The notes beneath the pieces were generated by a model. The model was not told where the DNA came from, did no database searches, and saw only the letters and a list, made by a program, of their open reading frames with translations. DNA of 64,000 nt from a virus: positions 62,001 through 126,000 of the IMG/VR virus record IMGVR_UViG_3300032050_000004. The stretch is one strand, 5' to 3'. The position numbers were made by a program, and so were the translations under genes. Shown here piece after piece: positions 33,415-41,796 of this stretch. Position 1 is the first letter of the stretch. Each line of letters starts with the position of its first letter.

Positions 33415-33519
33415 TATCTTGATTTTATTTAATACAAAATAAATTAAAAATGAGATGAAAATGAATCTTTATTATTTAATATTATCAGTTTATATTTAAT
33501 TTTATAAAAATTAATTATT

Positions 33520-34461
33520 ATGAGATCAATACATACAATAGCAGGTTTACCAAGAGCTGGTAGTACTTTACTTTGTCAAATTTTAAATTCAAATCCAAGA
33601 TTTCATGTTACCCCAACAAGTGCTGTTTTGGACATGTTGAAAACGATGAGAGGTAATTTTAGTTCGAATATGACTTTCAGAGCACAGGATAGAATGTCTA
33701 TCTATGAAAATTTTAGAAATGGATTAAAGGGTTTTTTGGAAGGTTTTTTTTATGACAGTGAAGTAGTTTTTGACAAAAACAGAGCTTGGACTACTAATAT
33801 TAAGTTGTTAGACACGATTCTACAAAACGATGAAACTAAAATAATTTGGCTTTACCGAGATCCTGTTGAAATAGTTTCTAGTATAGAAGCACAGTATCAA
33901 AAAACTCTATTGTTAGAGAATATGGATGAAACTTCAGCTCCCGGTGCCTTTATGACACTTGAGAGAAGAATTAGTACCTATACTTCACCTGAAGGCTTGA
34001 TAGGTTTTCCTGTAGAAGGTTTGAAAGATGCATTAGAGATGGGATATGCAAATAGAATTTTGTTTGTCAAATATTTTGAGTTAACTAATGAACCCAAAAT
34101 GACGTTAGAGAAAATTCATGATTTTATCGGAGAAGCATATTACGATTATGATTTCAAAAACATAAAACAATCAACTTGGGAATTTGATGGTGTATACAAC
34201 TATAAATTTCCACATGTAATAAAAGAAGGAGAAATTAAATATAAAAGAGCAGATCTTCAACTTGAGCCTAAATACGTTGCTGCAATCAACGAAAGATATG
34301 CTGCTTTGAACAAATTAATGTTCGAAGGTGATCCAAGTGCATTATTAGGTCTAAGTAGTGAAGAGTTTGCAAAACAATTAGAAGAAATGAACAACCAAAA
34401 CAATTCAGATCAAAATCAAGGCTTATTTGAGAAGATGATTAATGACAGTGAAGTTTTATAA
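33520..34461 (+). CDS. Sulfotransferase family protein
   Basis: 313 residues. The 5-prime phosphosulfate-binding loop HTIAGLPRAGSTLLCQIL is at residues 5-22, and the 3-prime phosphate motif IIWLYRDPVEIVSSIEAQ near 110-127. These bind PAPS; the enzyme moves sulfate to a glycan, lipid or small molecule. Similar genes are known in marine phages. It stands alone on the plus strand in a minus-strand region and ends in an Asn/Gln-rich tail. The acceptor cannot be predicted. Confidence 0.85.
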   Translation: MRSIHTIAGLPRAGSTLLCQILNSNPRFHVTPTSAVLDMLKTMRGNFSSNMTFRAQDRMSIYENFRNGLKGFLEGFFYDSEVVFDKNRAWTTNIKLLDTILQNDETKIIWLYRDPVEIVSSIEAQYQKTLLLENMDETSAPGAFMTLERRISTYTSPEGLIGFPVEGLKDALEMGYANRILFVKYFELTNEPKMTLEKIHDFIGEAYYDYDFKNIKQSTWEFDGVYNYKFPHVIKEGEIKYKRADLQLEPKYVAAINERYAALNKLMFEGDPSALLGLSSEEFAKQLEEMNNQNNSDQNQGLFEKMINDSEVL

Positions 34462-34480
34462 AAAAAATTTTTTATTAAAT

Positions 34481-34509
34481 AAAAAAGGGGTAAAAATACC
34501 CCTTTTTTT
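34481..34509. terminator. Bidirectional terminator
   Basis: AAAAAAGGGGTA / TACCCCTTTTTTT between convergent genes ending at 34461 and 34508. Confidence 0.9.
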
Positions 34510-36373
34510 ATTTCTTATTGTCAACTCCTAATTTTATACTAGGAACCTCTTTATAAGCTATATCATTATCCTCTAGGAATTTAATTACGTCTTTTTTAAA
34601 TCTATCTGGACCGTAAATATTACAAGGCCCTTTTACGCCTACGAACTCAAGACCATACTTTCCTAATTCTAACACCATCATATATTCATAAAACTCTTCT
34701 GATTTGCGTTCAGGGTTATTGTCATAAACACTGAATGCAACGTATTCTCCTGTAGAAACTCTTCTGACATAAGAGGCTGCACAGTTCTTCATTTCTTTTG
34801 CTTTGTCAACTAATTTGTTTGGTAAATCAATTACTTTAACTTTTATCTTACCTTGTTTATATTCTTCAAGATATTTGAATTTGTTAGAGAAATCAATATA
34901 TTTTTCATTTACTTCCTGATCGTTTAAATAACTTCTGTGCTTGATTAAATCATCGTGAAATCTCAAAAGCTTTGAATGTTTCTTTATCTTATAGAAAACT
35001 TTATTGAAATCCCATTTTAACTCCACCAACATTCTTTGACAATCATCATATATATTAAAATCATATTTTGAAATGTCCTCGATAACTACCCTATCCTCTT
35101 TGTTTGCATCTATTGTTTTACAAAAATCTTTAACTAAATTCGAAAATTGAATTATTCTTTCATAATTTACATCTTCTCTAAATTCGATTATTTTATAGAG
35201 CTCAATTAAAAAATCTTTTTCATAACTCATACAAAGTCTTATCAAATCCTCATAAGATATGAATCGGATATATTTTATTAAATTTTCATAATCATTAAAG
35301 TCTTTAATTATATTAAAAATAAAAGGAGAAATATGTCTTTCATTTATTTCATCTCTTACAAATACTTTAGCTGCTGTCTTGGAAACATTACCAACATTTT
35401 CATCATATCTTTTAATATCGTATTTAATATAGAACTCCTGACCACTTTCGGTAATGAATTTATAGCCTAATTTATTTTTATCATCTTGATCTAATTGTTC
35501 TTGTAATTGTTTGTTTTTTAAATTAATTAAGAAATTAAATATTTTAAGTGGCGAAGTTGCACCACTTTCTTTCATAAATTTTGTAGTTGGCAATGGACAA
35601 TTAGACATCAAATCAAATAAAAATTTTGGTCCCTTGTTCATGGCTAGTGTAGAAAGATTTGGATAAGATATTATACCAAAAAAACTTGATATTATTTTCT
35701 TTAGTATATCAATTCCTGAAGAAAGTTTTATCTCGCTCAACAATTCATTCGCAATATCTATATTATCAACATCAGAAACATATCTACCAAGCTTACCAAT
35801 AAATTCATGTACATAAATAAAATCTTCTGTAATTTCAACCTCTTCTGTTTTACTAAAAAATAAATTTACCGTATTGACTATTTCACCTAGATCCACCGGT
35901 AAAAAATCAGAATTATCAAAATCTTTAAAATAAATCCTACTTTCTTTGTTTTTCTTAGATATGCTTAATGATGAATAATCATTCTCAATTTGTATTTTAT
36001 TATTTTTTTCAGTTGCAATAAATCTGTATTTGTAAAGTGCTAAATACTTGCTGTTTTCTACTAATAAAAATTTCTCTAAAAATTTTTGATCTGTATTAAA
36101 TATTTGAGAATATACTTCAGCTTTTGTGTAGTCTTTATTGCATTTATCACATAATATTTTAGTTCTTCTTGTGATTTTACTAGTATCAATAAAATCCATT
36201 TTTATGTAATCTTCATAAGAAATTTCTATTTCAAATTCTGAATCAGGTGCCTTAGATATAACATTCCCACAACTACAGTAATATTTATCCATTCCAAAAA
36301 CATCTGTACAAAAATTAGCAAAAATGTATTTAGACTTAATTTCGTCTGTCAAAGATTTATTTATTTTATTCAT
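34508..36373 (-). CDS. Large PcfJ-like protein with N-terminal zinc ribbon
   Basis: 621 residues. Near residues 32-36 CSCG and near 70-80 CDKCNKD suggest a Cys4 zinc ribbon. A long helical middle follows. Near the C-terminus MKNCAASYVRRVSTGEYVAFSVYD and the following beta region resemble the core of PcfJ-like proteins (M-x-x-C-x-x-S-Y ... F-S-V). Role unknown; may relate to DNA or RNA handling. Bracketed by its own terminators. Confidence 0.65.
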   Translation of the reverse strand: MNKINKSLTDEIKSKYIFANFCTDVFGMDKYYCSCGNVISKAPDSEFEIEISYEDYIKMDFIDTSKITRRTKILCDKCNKDYTKAEVYSQIFNTDQKFLEKFLLVENSKYLALYKYRFIATEKNNKIQIENDYSSLSISKKNKESRIYFKDFDNSDFLPVDLGEIVNTVNLFFSKTEEVEITEDFIYVHEFIGKLGRYVSDVDNIDIANELLSEIKLSSGIDILKKIISSFFGIISYPNLSTLAMNKGPKFLFDLMSNCPLPTTKFMKESGATSPLKIFNFLINLKNKQLQEQLDQDDKNKLGYKFITESGQEFYIKYDIKRYDENVGNVSKTAAKVFVRDEINERHISPFIFNIIKDFNDYENLIKYIRFISYEDLIRLCMSYEKDFLIELYKIIEFREDVNYERIIQFSNLVKDFCKTIDANKEDRVVIEDISKYDFNIYDDCQRMLVELKWDFNKVFYKIKKHSKLLRFHDDLIKHRSYLNDQEVNEKYIDFSNKFKYLEEYKQGKIKVKVIDLPNKLVDKAKEMKNCAASYVRRVSTGEYVAFSVYDNNPERKSEEFYEYMMVLELGKYGLEFVGVKGPCNIYGPDRFKKDVIKFLEDNDIAYKEVPSIKLGVDNKK

Positions 36374-36399
36374 AAGGCTAAAAATATAATAAAAATAAA

Positions 36400-36425
36400 A
36401 AATCCGTATATTTCTATACGGATTT
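36400..36425 (-). terminator. Terminator
   Basis: AAATCCGTATA-TTTC-TATACGGATTT hairpin after the minus-strand gene ending at 36447; no strong T run but a clear stem. Confidence 0.75.
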
Positions 36426-36446
36426 AAATAAAAAAGATAATTTTGA

Positions 36447-37169
36447 TTACTTTTTTAGTTCTTTTTGCAATTTTTCTAATTCTTTCTTAAGAATTATTTT
36501 CTTTGCAAGTTTTTGAGATTCGCTGATGATCAAATTTTTCAATTCTTCTTTAGTGTAATTCTCTTTTAACTCTATGCCGTGAGCAATTCTTGCATCCTTA
36601 TCACTCTTAGGAGCTTTTTCAGAAAAATTGGCTTTGTGTTGACCAGCAGTAACTGTATTTGACTTGTCCTCAGCACCAGCTTCTACATAAGTTTTAGAAC
36701 CACCTTTATAATTTTCTTTGTCTAAAGTATTCATTTTATCTTTACCTTTTTCTACAAAAGGCTTGTTTACTTCCCCTTTTGGTCCATCAGTTTTAGAGTC
36801 GAAATTTGCTTTAGCCTGACCAGTAGTAACATCATTTCCACCTTTCTTAGCACCTGCTTTTACATAAACAGCAGTTTTCACATCATCATCACTTGGTTTG
36901 CCAGTTTCAGTCATTTCAACATCTATAGGTAATGTATCCCCTTCGTAAGGAGCAGCTTCAGTTCCGGGACCTTTTTTATATTGGCTTTTTTCTGTAGTCT
37001 TCATAACTAAAGCCTGATCTTTATCGCTAGGTTTAGCTTCGTGACCCATTTTTAATTCATGGGCTTGGCCAACCTTTTCAAACTGTTCTGAAAGCTGTTG
37101 TTTTAATTTTAAAGCTTCTGTTTGGATAAATTGTACTAATTCTTCTTTAGAAATTTTTTTATTTTTCAT
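36447..37169 (-). CDS. Repeat-containing head-targeted-type protein
   Basis: 240 residues, Lys/Glu/Gly/Thr-rich and probably extended. N-terminus KKISKEELVQFIQTEALKLK has the I-Q-T-E site, and a similar helix returns at the C-terminus (YTKEELKNLIISESQKLAKK). Between them are two imperfect copies of a unit: YVKAGAKKGGNDVTTGQAKA and YVEAGAEDKSNTVTAGQHKA, each followed by NF. TATTTATT lies 18 bases before the ATG. Such composition fits an internal head or scaffold protein. Confidence 0.7.
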   Translation of the reverse strand: MKNKKISKEELVQFIQTEALKLKQQLSEQFEKVGQAHELKMGHEAKPSDKDQALVMKTTEKSQYKKGPGTEAAPYEGDTLPIDVEMTETGKPSDDDVKTAVYVKAGAKKGGNDVTTGQAKANFDSKTDGPKGEVNKPFVEKGKDKMNTLDKENYKGGSKTYVEAGAEDKSNTVTAGQHKANFSEKAPKSDKDARIAHGIELKENYTKEELKNLIISESQKLAKKIILKKELEKLQKELKK

Positions 37170-37187
37170 TTTACAACATTATTTAGA

Positions 37188-37195
37188 AATAAATA
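37188..37195 (-). promoter_or_regulatory. Late-type promoter octamer TATTTATT
   Basis: TATTTATT on the minus strand, 18 bases before the ATG at 37169. Confidence 0.5.
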
Positions 37196-37216
37196 TGTAG
37201 AAAATTAAAAAAACTA

Positions 37217-37756
37217 CTATCTACAATTACTCCAATCAAAATTTTTTGTAAAAATTACTTTTATTTTCTTATTAACATTCAAATTTGAATCCATAATTTC
37301 TGATAAGTAACTTTCTGGTGTTTTTTTCAAAGGAAATATGTTTTTTTCAACTTTATAACCACCAGTTATATATGCATTAACAATTTTATTACCCCACCTG
37401 CAAGCTTTTACAAGATCAACCTGATCAAAACTTGAATTTACGAGTTTAATCCAATTGTTTTTTACTGCATTATCAAAATGCTGTATTGCATGACAAGCAT
37501 CACAAACTATAACAATATCTAATTTATTAAAATCTTTTTTTATATCAATTTCATTTGAAAAAGGCATGATGTGATGCCTTAGTTTTGGGCTTAAATTAAT
37601 CCTCTCAAAATTTTCTTCCATTTGAGGATAATCACAAAAAAAACATTTAGTGGGTTGGTTTTTGGTTTTTTCTGTAATTAAATTAGCCCAGTTATCCTTA
37701 CCAATAATTTTAGCTACTTCTTTTTCTGAAGGTGAAATTGCAATATTAAGTTCCAT
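37217..37756 (-). CDS. HNH-type nuclease-like protein
   Basis: 179 residues from ATG 37756 (MELNIAISPSEKE); the frame extends six codons further but those are poorly supported. C-x-x-C in KCFFCDYP, the His pair in LRHHIMPFSNEIDI, and C-x-x-C-H in VCDACHAIQHF form an HNH/His-Me finger pattern with structural zinc. Members nick or cut DNA and often are homing or packaging-associated endonucleases. No homing intron context seen. Confidence 0.7.
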   Translation of the reverse strand: MELNIAISPSEKEVAKIIGKDNWANLITEKTKNQPTKCFFCDYPQMEENFERINLSPKLRHHIMPFSNEIDIKKDFNKLDIVIVCDACHAIQHFDNAVKNNWIKLVNSSFDQVDLVKACRWGNKIVNAYITGGYKVEKNIFPLKKTPESYLSEIMDSNLNVNKKIKVIFTKNFDWSNCR

Positions 37757-37798
37757 TAAAACTATTTTATACAAATATAATAAAAAGAAATGTAAATT

Positions 37799-38353
37799 TT
37801 ATTTATTTCTGAAGCAAAGAATCAATTTACCATCATTCTCCATAAAATACCATTCTTCTTTTAATGGATTGGTTTTAAAATGTCTATAATGGTAATATTT
37901 CGACTTTACCACAAATAATTCAACATATTTTTCACCAACTTCCAAATTATTTATATTTTTCTGAAACTCTTTTTTTGTGATTTTATTTAATAATTTTTGT
38001 TTTTTTAGACTTTCGAAAAAAACTTTTGGCTCCAGTTCATATTTTGGTTTTTCAACAAATTGACCGTTTTTATCTAATTCTGTAGAATCGAAGAAAAAAT
38101 TTCTAAGATAGTCTCCGTGTCTGACCATAATATCTAACATGATTGGAAAAATCTCACTTTGTTTTATTTTATTACCCTTCCATAGATCATTAAGATAATC
38201 AATCTCTTTCTTTAATTCATAATTGCTTTCAATACCATCCTGAAATTTTTCATCAAACCTTATACTATATTCATGAACATGCACTCTAAATAGTTCTTGT
38301 CCATTTAATTGATTTGATATAACCAATATAACCAGTTTGGGGTCTATATCCAT
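37799..38353 (-). CDS. Hypothetical protein
   Basis: 184 residues. N-terminal beta-helix-beta (PKLVILVISNQLNGQELFRV), central helices, and a beta C-terminus (YVELFVVKSKYYHYRHFKTN). No recognised family. TATTTATT lies 20 bases before the ATG (38374-38381). Confidence 0.6.
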   Translation of the reverse strand: MDIDPKLVILVISNQLNGQELFRVHVHEYSIRFDEKFQDGIESNYELKKEIDYLNDLWKGNKIKQSEIFPIMLDIMVRHGDYLRNFFFDSTELDKNGQFVEKPKYELEPKVFFESLKKQKLLNKITKKEFQKNINNLEVGEKYVELFVVKSKYYHYRHFKTNPLKEEWYFMENDGKLILCFRNK

Positions 38354-38415
38354 TTAATAAATTTAGATTCTATAATAAATATTATCAATATTTTAAGAAA
38401 ATAAAATTTTTGTAA

Positions 38416-38423
38416 TATTTATA
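38416..38423 (+). promoter_or_regulatory. Late-type promoter octamer TATTTATA
   Basis: TATTTATA 16 bases before the ATG at 38440. Confidence 0.55.
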
Positions 38424-38439
38424 ACTAAAATATTATAAC

Positions 38440-38946
38440 ATGAAAATATCACATTCTGAATTAGTTCAAATCATAAAGGAAGAAGTAGATAGATACAAAA
38501 AGATCAAACTTCTTGAAAATAAAAAAGCTCAGATTCTTCGTCAATTAAATGAAATGAAAGTTTGTCAAGAATGCGGTTCTAAATACGAAGAGTCCATGGA
38601 AGAGAACATGGAAGAGGGTTCAGATAAAATGGTTGATGAGATTTTATCTAAGCTTTTAGGAAAGAAAAGTCCAGAAGAAAAAAAGGCTGAAATGAAATCT
38701 TTTATTGAGGGTCATCCAACTTATAGTCAAGTTTCAGAGGATATAGCTGAAAAATTCAAAAAAGACGAAAAACACATCATGGATAAATTAGTAGATTTCT
38801 TTGTAAAAGAAGGTACTTTAACTGATGGTGGCAAGAAAATAGCTGGTATAAAAGCATTTGTTTATGATCCTAAAGCGGACGCATTTGTAAACAAAACAAA
38901 AGTTAGTGTTCCTTATGGTCCTTCTTCTGGTACTGGAGAAATATAA
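38440..38946 (+). CDS. Protein with head-targeting-like N-terminus
   Basis: 168 residues. Starts MKISHSELVQIIKEEVDRYK (I-I-K-E site), then a helix to CQECGSKYEE, a possible half zinc site. Next comes an acidic Met-rich stretch, and a C-terminal winged-helix-like region (HPTYSQVSEDIAEKFKKDEK). Ends with VPYGPSSGTGE. Followed by a strong terminator. Probably a late head protein. Confidence 0.7.
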   Translation: MKISHSELVQIIKEEVDRYKKIKLLENKKAQILRQLNEMKVCQECGSKYEESMEENMEEGSDKMVDEILSKLLGKKSPEEKKAEMKSFIEGHPTYSQVSEDIAEKFKKDEKHIMDKLVDFFVKEGTLTDGGKKIAGIKAFVYDPKADAFVNKTKVSVPYGPSSGTGEI

Positions 38947-38963
38947 TTTTAAAAATAAACCAT

Positions 38964-38994
38964 AAAAAAAGGGGGAAGAAATTCCCCCTTTTTA
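38964..38994 (+). terminator. Terminator
   Basis: AAAAGGGGGAA / TTCCCCCTTTT hairpin with T run between convergent genes ending at 38946 and 39012. Confidence 0.9.
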
Positions 38995-39011
38995 TTTTGT
39001 ATGATATTTTA

Positions 39012-39323
39012 TTAGCTAACGATTGATTTAAATACATCTTCTCCAGTTTGCTCTTGAATTAGGACCATTTTAAGGAATTTTTTAATAGACATATGAACTT
39101 CAAGTTGTCCAATTGATTTGTTATATCCCCTCAAGCAGAGAAAACTAATAGTAAAAAACCCAATGCAGATTAATATATGCGAGAAAAAAACCGAGCATAT
39201 AAAAGTTAAGAATGAGGTTATACACAAAGCGAGATAAGCCTCTGATTTCTTTTTAGACATATTGATGAAATGTTCCTGTTCAGCAATATCTTTTTTAATG
39301 TTATCAATATTTACATTTTCCAT
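39012..39323 (-). CDS. Small membrane protein
   Basis: 103 residues. N-terminal charged helix (NIDNIKKDIAEQEHFINMSK), two closely spaced hydrophobic segments (about residues 30-48 and 50-65), then a cytoplasmic-type helix. May act with the nearby holin-like protein; function unknown. Confidence 0.65.
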   Translation of the reverse strand: MENVNIDNIKKDIAEQEHFINMSKKKSEAYLALCITSFLTFICSVFFSHILICIGFFTISFLCLRGYNKSIGQLEVHMSIKKFLKMVLIQEQTGEDVFKSIVS

Positions 39324-39376
39324 AACAGTATTTTTAATATTTAAACGTAATTTTTTAAAAATTGTTACAAAAATAA

Positions 39377-39407
39377 AACCCCCTAAAATATTGAGTTTTA
39401 GGGGGTT
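39377..39407 (-). terminator. Terminator
   Basis: AACCCCCTAAAA / TTTTAGGGGGTT hairpin 3-prime of the minus-strand gene ending at 39425. Confidence 0.9.
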
Positions 39408-39424
39408 AAATTTCTGAAAATCAA

Positions 39425-39769
39425 TTACTTAGCAGCAGATAAGGTATAATTCTTAATAAATACCTGTACAAAGATGTTGATTGCAATGATGATTGAGTTT
39501 ACAGTCATAGGATCGACTAATCCAGCACCACTGATAGTTGCCAACAATTGAAGGACAACACCAGTAATATTAGTGATCCACATGATTTTGTTCCAACCTG
39601 TAGGTAAAGTACCTGATGGAAAGAATGTTGAAAGTGTCAATGTAGCTGCCATTGAAACTATACCCAACCATGCTTGTGCATTTGCACCAAACATTCCTGA
39701 ATAAGCACCGATTAATAGAACCAATACGGTAAGGATTTGTACTGCTAATGATTTTTTTTCTGTTACCAT
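39425..39769 (-). CDS. Putative holin-like membrane protein
   Basis: 114 residues with three hydrophobic segments (about residues 8-26, 32-48 and 62-108, the last likely two helices around a Gly/Asp turn). Short charged N-terminus (MVTEKKS) and C-terminal NYTLSAAK. Size and topology fit a phage holin, and it lies within 1 kb of two endolysin genes, though on the opposite strand. TATTTATA octamer is 28 bases upstream. Assignment rests on context. Confidence 0.6.
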   Translation of the reverse strand: MVTEKKSLAVQILTVLVLLIGAYSGMFGANAQAWLGIVSMAATLTLSTFFPSGTLPTGWNKIMWITNITGVVLQLLATISGAGLVDPMTVNSIIIAINIFVQVFIKNYTLSAAK

Positions 39770-39797
39770 TTTTGTTATTGTTTAAAGGTTTGTTACA

Positions 39798-39805
39798 TAT
39801 AAATA
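39798..39805 (-). promoter_or_regulatory. Late-type promoter octamer TATTTATA
   Basis: TATTTATA on the minus strand, 28 bases before the holin-like ATG. Confidence 0.5.
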
Positions 39806-39873
39806 GTATGGAATATTTTGCAATCAAGTGTTATTTTTTTTAAAAAAATTCATATTTATTAAAAAAGTTTAAA

Positions 39874-40479
39874 ATGAAGTTAAAGAAATTGATTCACGAA
39901 CATGACTGTAATTGTGGGAATTGTAGTTCAAAGAGTAAACCAGAAGGGGCACACTATAAAACCAAATTACATCAAATAATTCAGAATACTTTTCTTATAA
40001 ATGAAATAATATCAGATTTTGATGAACTTCCTTCTTGGATACAAGATAAAATAACAATTGCTGATCATAATATGGAGGCAATAATTGATTATTTAGAAAC
40101 TAAATTGGAAATGAATTATAGTTATGAGCAATTAAAGGATAATCCAAATTTTTTAAATGTTGTAGATGTTGATGCGACTCATATGATTAATGAAGCTGAA
40201 TATAGGGGAAGAAAAGTCAATTTGGGAAAGCCATTTAGAACTCCGAGTGGACCTAAGAAATTTTCTGTTTATGTAAAAAACAAATCAGGAAATATTGTAA
40301 AAGTAAATTTCGGGGATCCGAACTTAAGAATTAAAAATGCTGATCCAAAAAGAGCTAAATCATTTAGGGCTCGACATAAATGCGATCAGAAAAAAGATAG
40401 AACTACTCCGGGTTATTGGAGTTGTAATGTTGCTAGATATAGAAAAGCACTTGGTTTAACTTCATCTAGAACATGGTAA
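39874..40479 (+). CDS. Conserved phage protein with Cys motifs and head-targeting-like start
   Basis: 201 residues. Starts MKLKKLIHEHDCNCGNCSSK: an L-I-H-E site, then a Cys cluster. The C-terminal half (GKPFRTPSGPKKFSVYVKNK, then VKVNFGDPNLRIKN, FRARHKCDQ, PGYWSCNVARY) is a pattern I recognise from proteins of large T4-like phages, with two conserved Cys and basic residues. Probably a virion component. TATTTATT is 13 bases before the ATG. Confidence 0.7.
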   Translation: MKLKKLIHEHDCNCGNCSSKSKPEGAHYKTKLHQIIQNTFLINEIISDFDELPSWIQDKITIADHNMEAIIDYLETKLEMNYSYEQLKDNPNFLNVVDVDATHMINEAEYRGRKVNLGKPFRTPSGPKKFSVYVKNKSGNIVKVNFGDPNLRIKNADPKRAKSFRARHKCDQKKDRTTPGYWSCNVARYRKALGLTSSRTW

Positions 40480-40483
40480 AAAA

Positions 40484-40491
40484 TATTTATA
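40484..40491 (+). promoter_or_regulatory. Late-type promoter octamer of the lysis operon
   Basis: TATTTATA 21 bases before the endolysin ATG at 40513; the three genes 40513-42398 follow closely. Confidence 0.55.
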
Positions 40492-40512
40492 AATAATTTT
40501 AAAACAAACATT

Positions 40513-41109
40513 ATGAAAACAGACAAACTTAAAGGACACATACCAGATTCGGTATTAGGACAATTACCAGATGTAATTGCAAAATTTGAATTAAACACAC
40601 CATTGAGATTAGCACATTTTTTAGCACAATGTGGACATGAATCAGGTGGATTTAAATTGGTTCAAGAAAATTTAAACTATTCTGCACAAGGATTACAAAA
40701 CATCTTTGGAAAATATTTCCCCGGAAATCTTGAAGAGTCTTATGCAAGACAACCTCAGAAAATTGCCAGTAGAGTTTATGCAAACAGAATGGGAAATGGT
40801 GATGAATCTTCTGGTGAAGGTTATAAATTTCGTGGCAGAGGTTATATTCAATTAACAGGAAAAGATAATTACAAATCTTTCTCTGCTGCAATAAATGAAG
40901 ATTGTGTAGGAAATCCTGATTTAGTTGCAACGAAGTACCCTTTAGCTTCTGCAGCGTGGTTTTTCCACAAGAACGGAATACACAAAATTGCTGACGGTGG
41001 AGCCACTGATGCGGTAGTCACATCAGTAACAAAAAGAGTTAATGGTGGCACTATAGGTTTGCCAGATAGAATCAAACATTTTAAAGAATATTATTCATTA
41101 TTAGCCTAA
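40513..41109 (+). CDS. GH19 endolysin (chitinase/muramidase type)
   Basis: 198 residues. GH19 hallmarks: LAHFLAQCGHESGGFKLVQE with catalytic Glu in HESGG, LNYSAQGLQNIFGKYFP, YANRMGNGDESSGEGYKFRG, RGYIQLTGKDNY and AAWFF. Phage GH19 proteins cut peptidoglycan glycan strands for lysis. No signal peptide, so export depends on a holin. First of a compact lysis operon; the amidase follows ten bases later. Confidence 0.9.
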   Translation: MKTDKLKGHIPDSVLGQLPDVIAKFELNTPLRLAHFLAQCGHESGGFKLVQENLNYSAQGLQNIFGKYFPGNLEESYARQPQKIASRVYANRMGNGDESSGEGYKFRGRGYIQLTGKDNYKSFSAAINEDCVGNPDLVATKYPLASAAWFFHKNGIHKIADGGATDAVVTSVTKRVNGGTIGLPDRIKHFKEYYSLLA

Positions 41110-41118
41110 TAAAAACGT

Positions 41119-41796
41119 ATGAACACACTAAATTTACAAACAGACATTCAGAAATATAATTTCGCATCTAATCAATATTTAGCTGAAGAACATCCTAAAA
41201 AACAAATATATATTCACCACACTGCTGGTAATTCAAATGGTATAAACGTTTTTAAAGATTGGGAATCTAATCCAGAAAAAATTGCAACTTGTGTTACAAT
41301 TTGTGGAAAAGCTAAAAACAATGAATTTAAAGATGGACAGATAGTTCAGGGTTTTAGTTCAAAGCATTGGGCTTATCATTTGGGTTTAAAAGAATCCACA
41401 TTTCAAAATTTCAACTTACCATATAAATCATTAGATAAAATATCTATTGGTATTGAAGTTTGTAATTGGGGACAATTAACTTTTAAAAATGGTAAATATT
41501 ATACTTATGTAAATACAACTGTACCTGCAACTGAAGTGGTAGAACTTGAAACTCCCCATAGAGGTTTTAAATTTTATCATGCTTACACTGATGCTCAGAT
41601 AATATCAATAGAAAAATTAATAAGATATTGGGGCGGTCTATATTCAATTCCTATTAGTTATAATTCTGATATTTGGGATGTAAATAAAAGAGCCCTAAAT
41701 GGAGATGCTGGTGTATTTACACACAATAGTGTTAGATATGACAAGGTAGATGTGTCGCCTCAACCTAAATTAATTCAAATGCTGAAAACTTTATGA
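41119..41796 (+). CDS. N-acetylmuramoyl-L-alanine amidase endolysin
   Basis: 225 residues, amidase_2 type. YIHHTAGNSNG gives the first zinc His, then GFSSKHWAYHLGL, ISIGIEVCNWG, and a late FTHNSVRYDKVDVSP with the second zinc His and the Lys/Asp site. It cleaves the amide bond between muramic acid and L-Ala. It overlaps the secreted nuclease gene by four bases (ATGA). Confidence 0.88.
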   Translation: MNTLNLQTDIQKYNFASNQYLAEEHPKKQIYIHHTAGNSNGINVFKDWESNPEKIATCVTICGKAKNNEFKDGQIVQGFSSKHWAYHLGLKESTFQNFNLPYKSLDKISIGIEVCNWGQLTFKNGKYYTYVNTTVPATEVVELETPHRGFKFYHAYTDAQIISIEKLIRYWGGLYSIPISYNSDIWDVNKRALNGDAGVFTHNSVRYDKVDVSPQPKLIQMLKTL

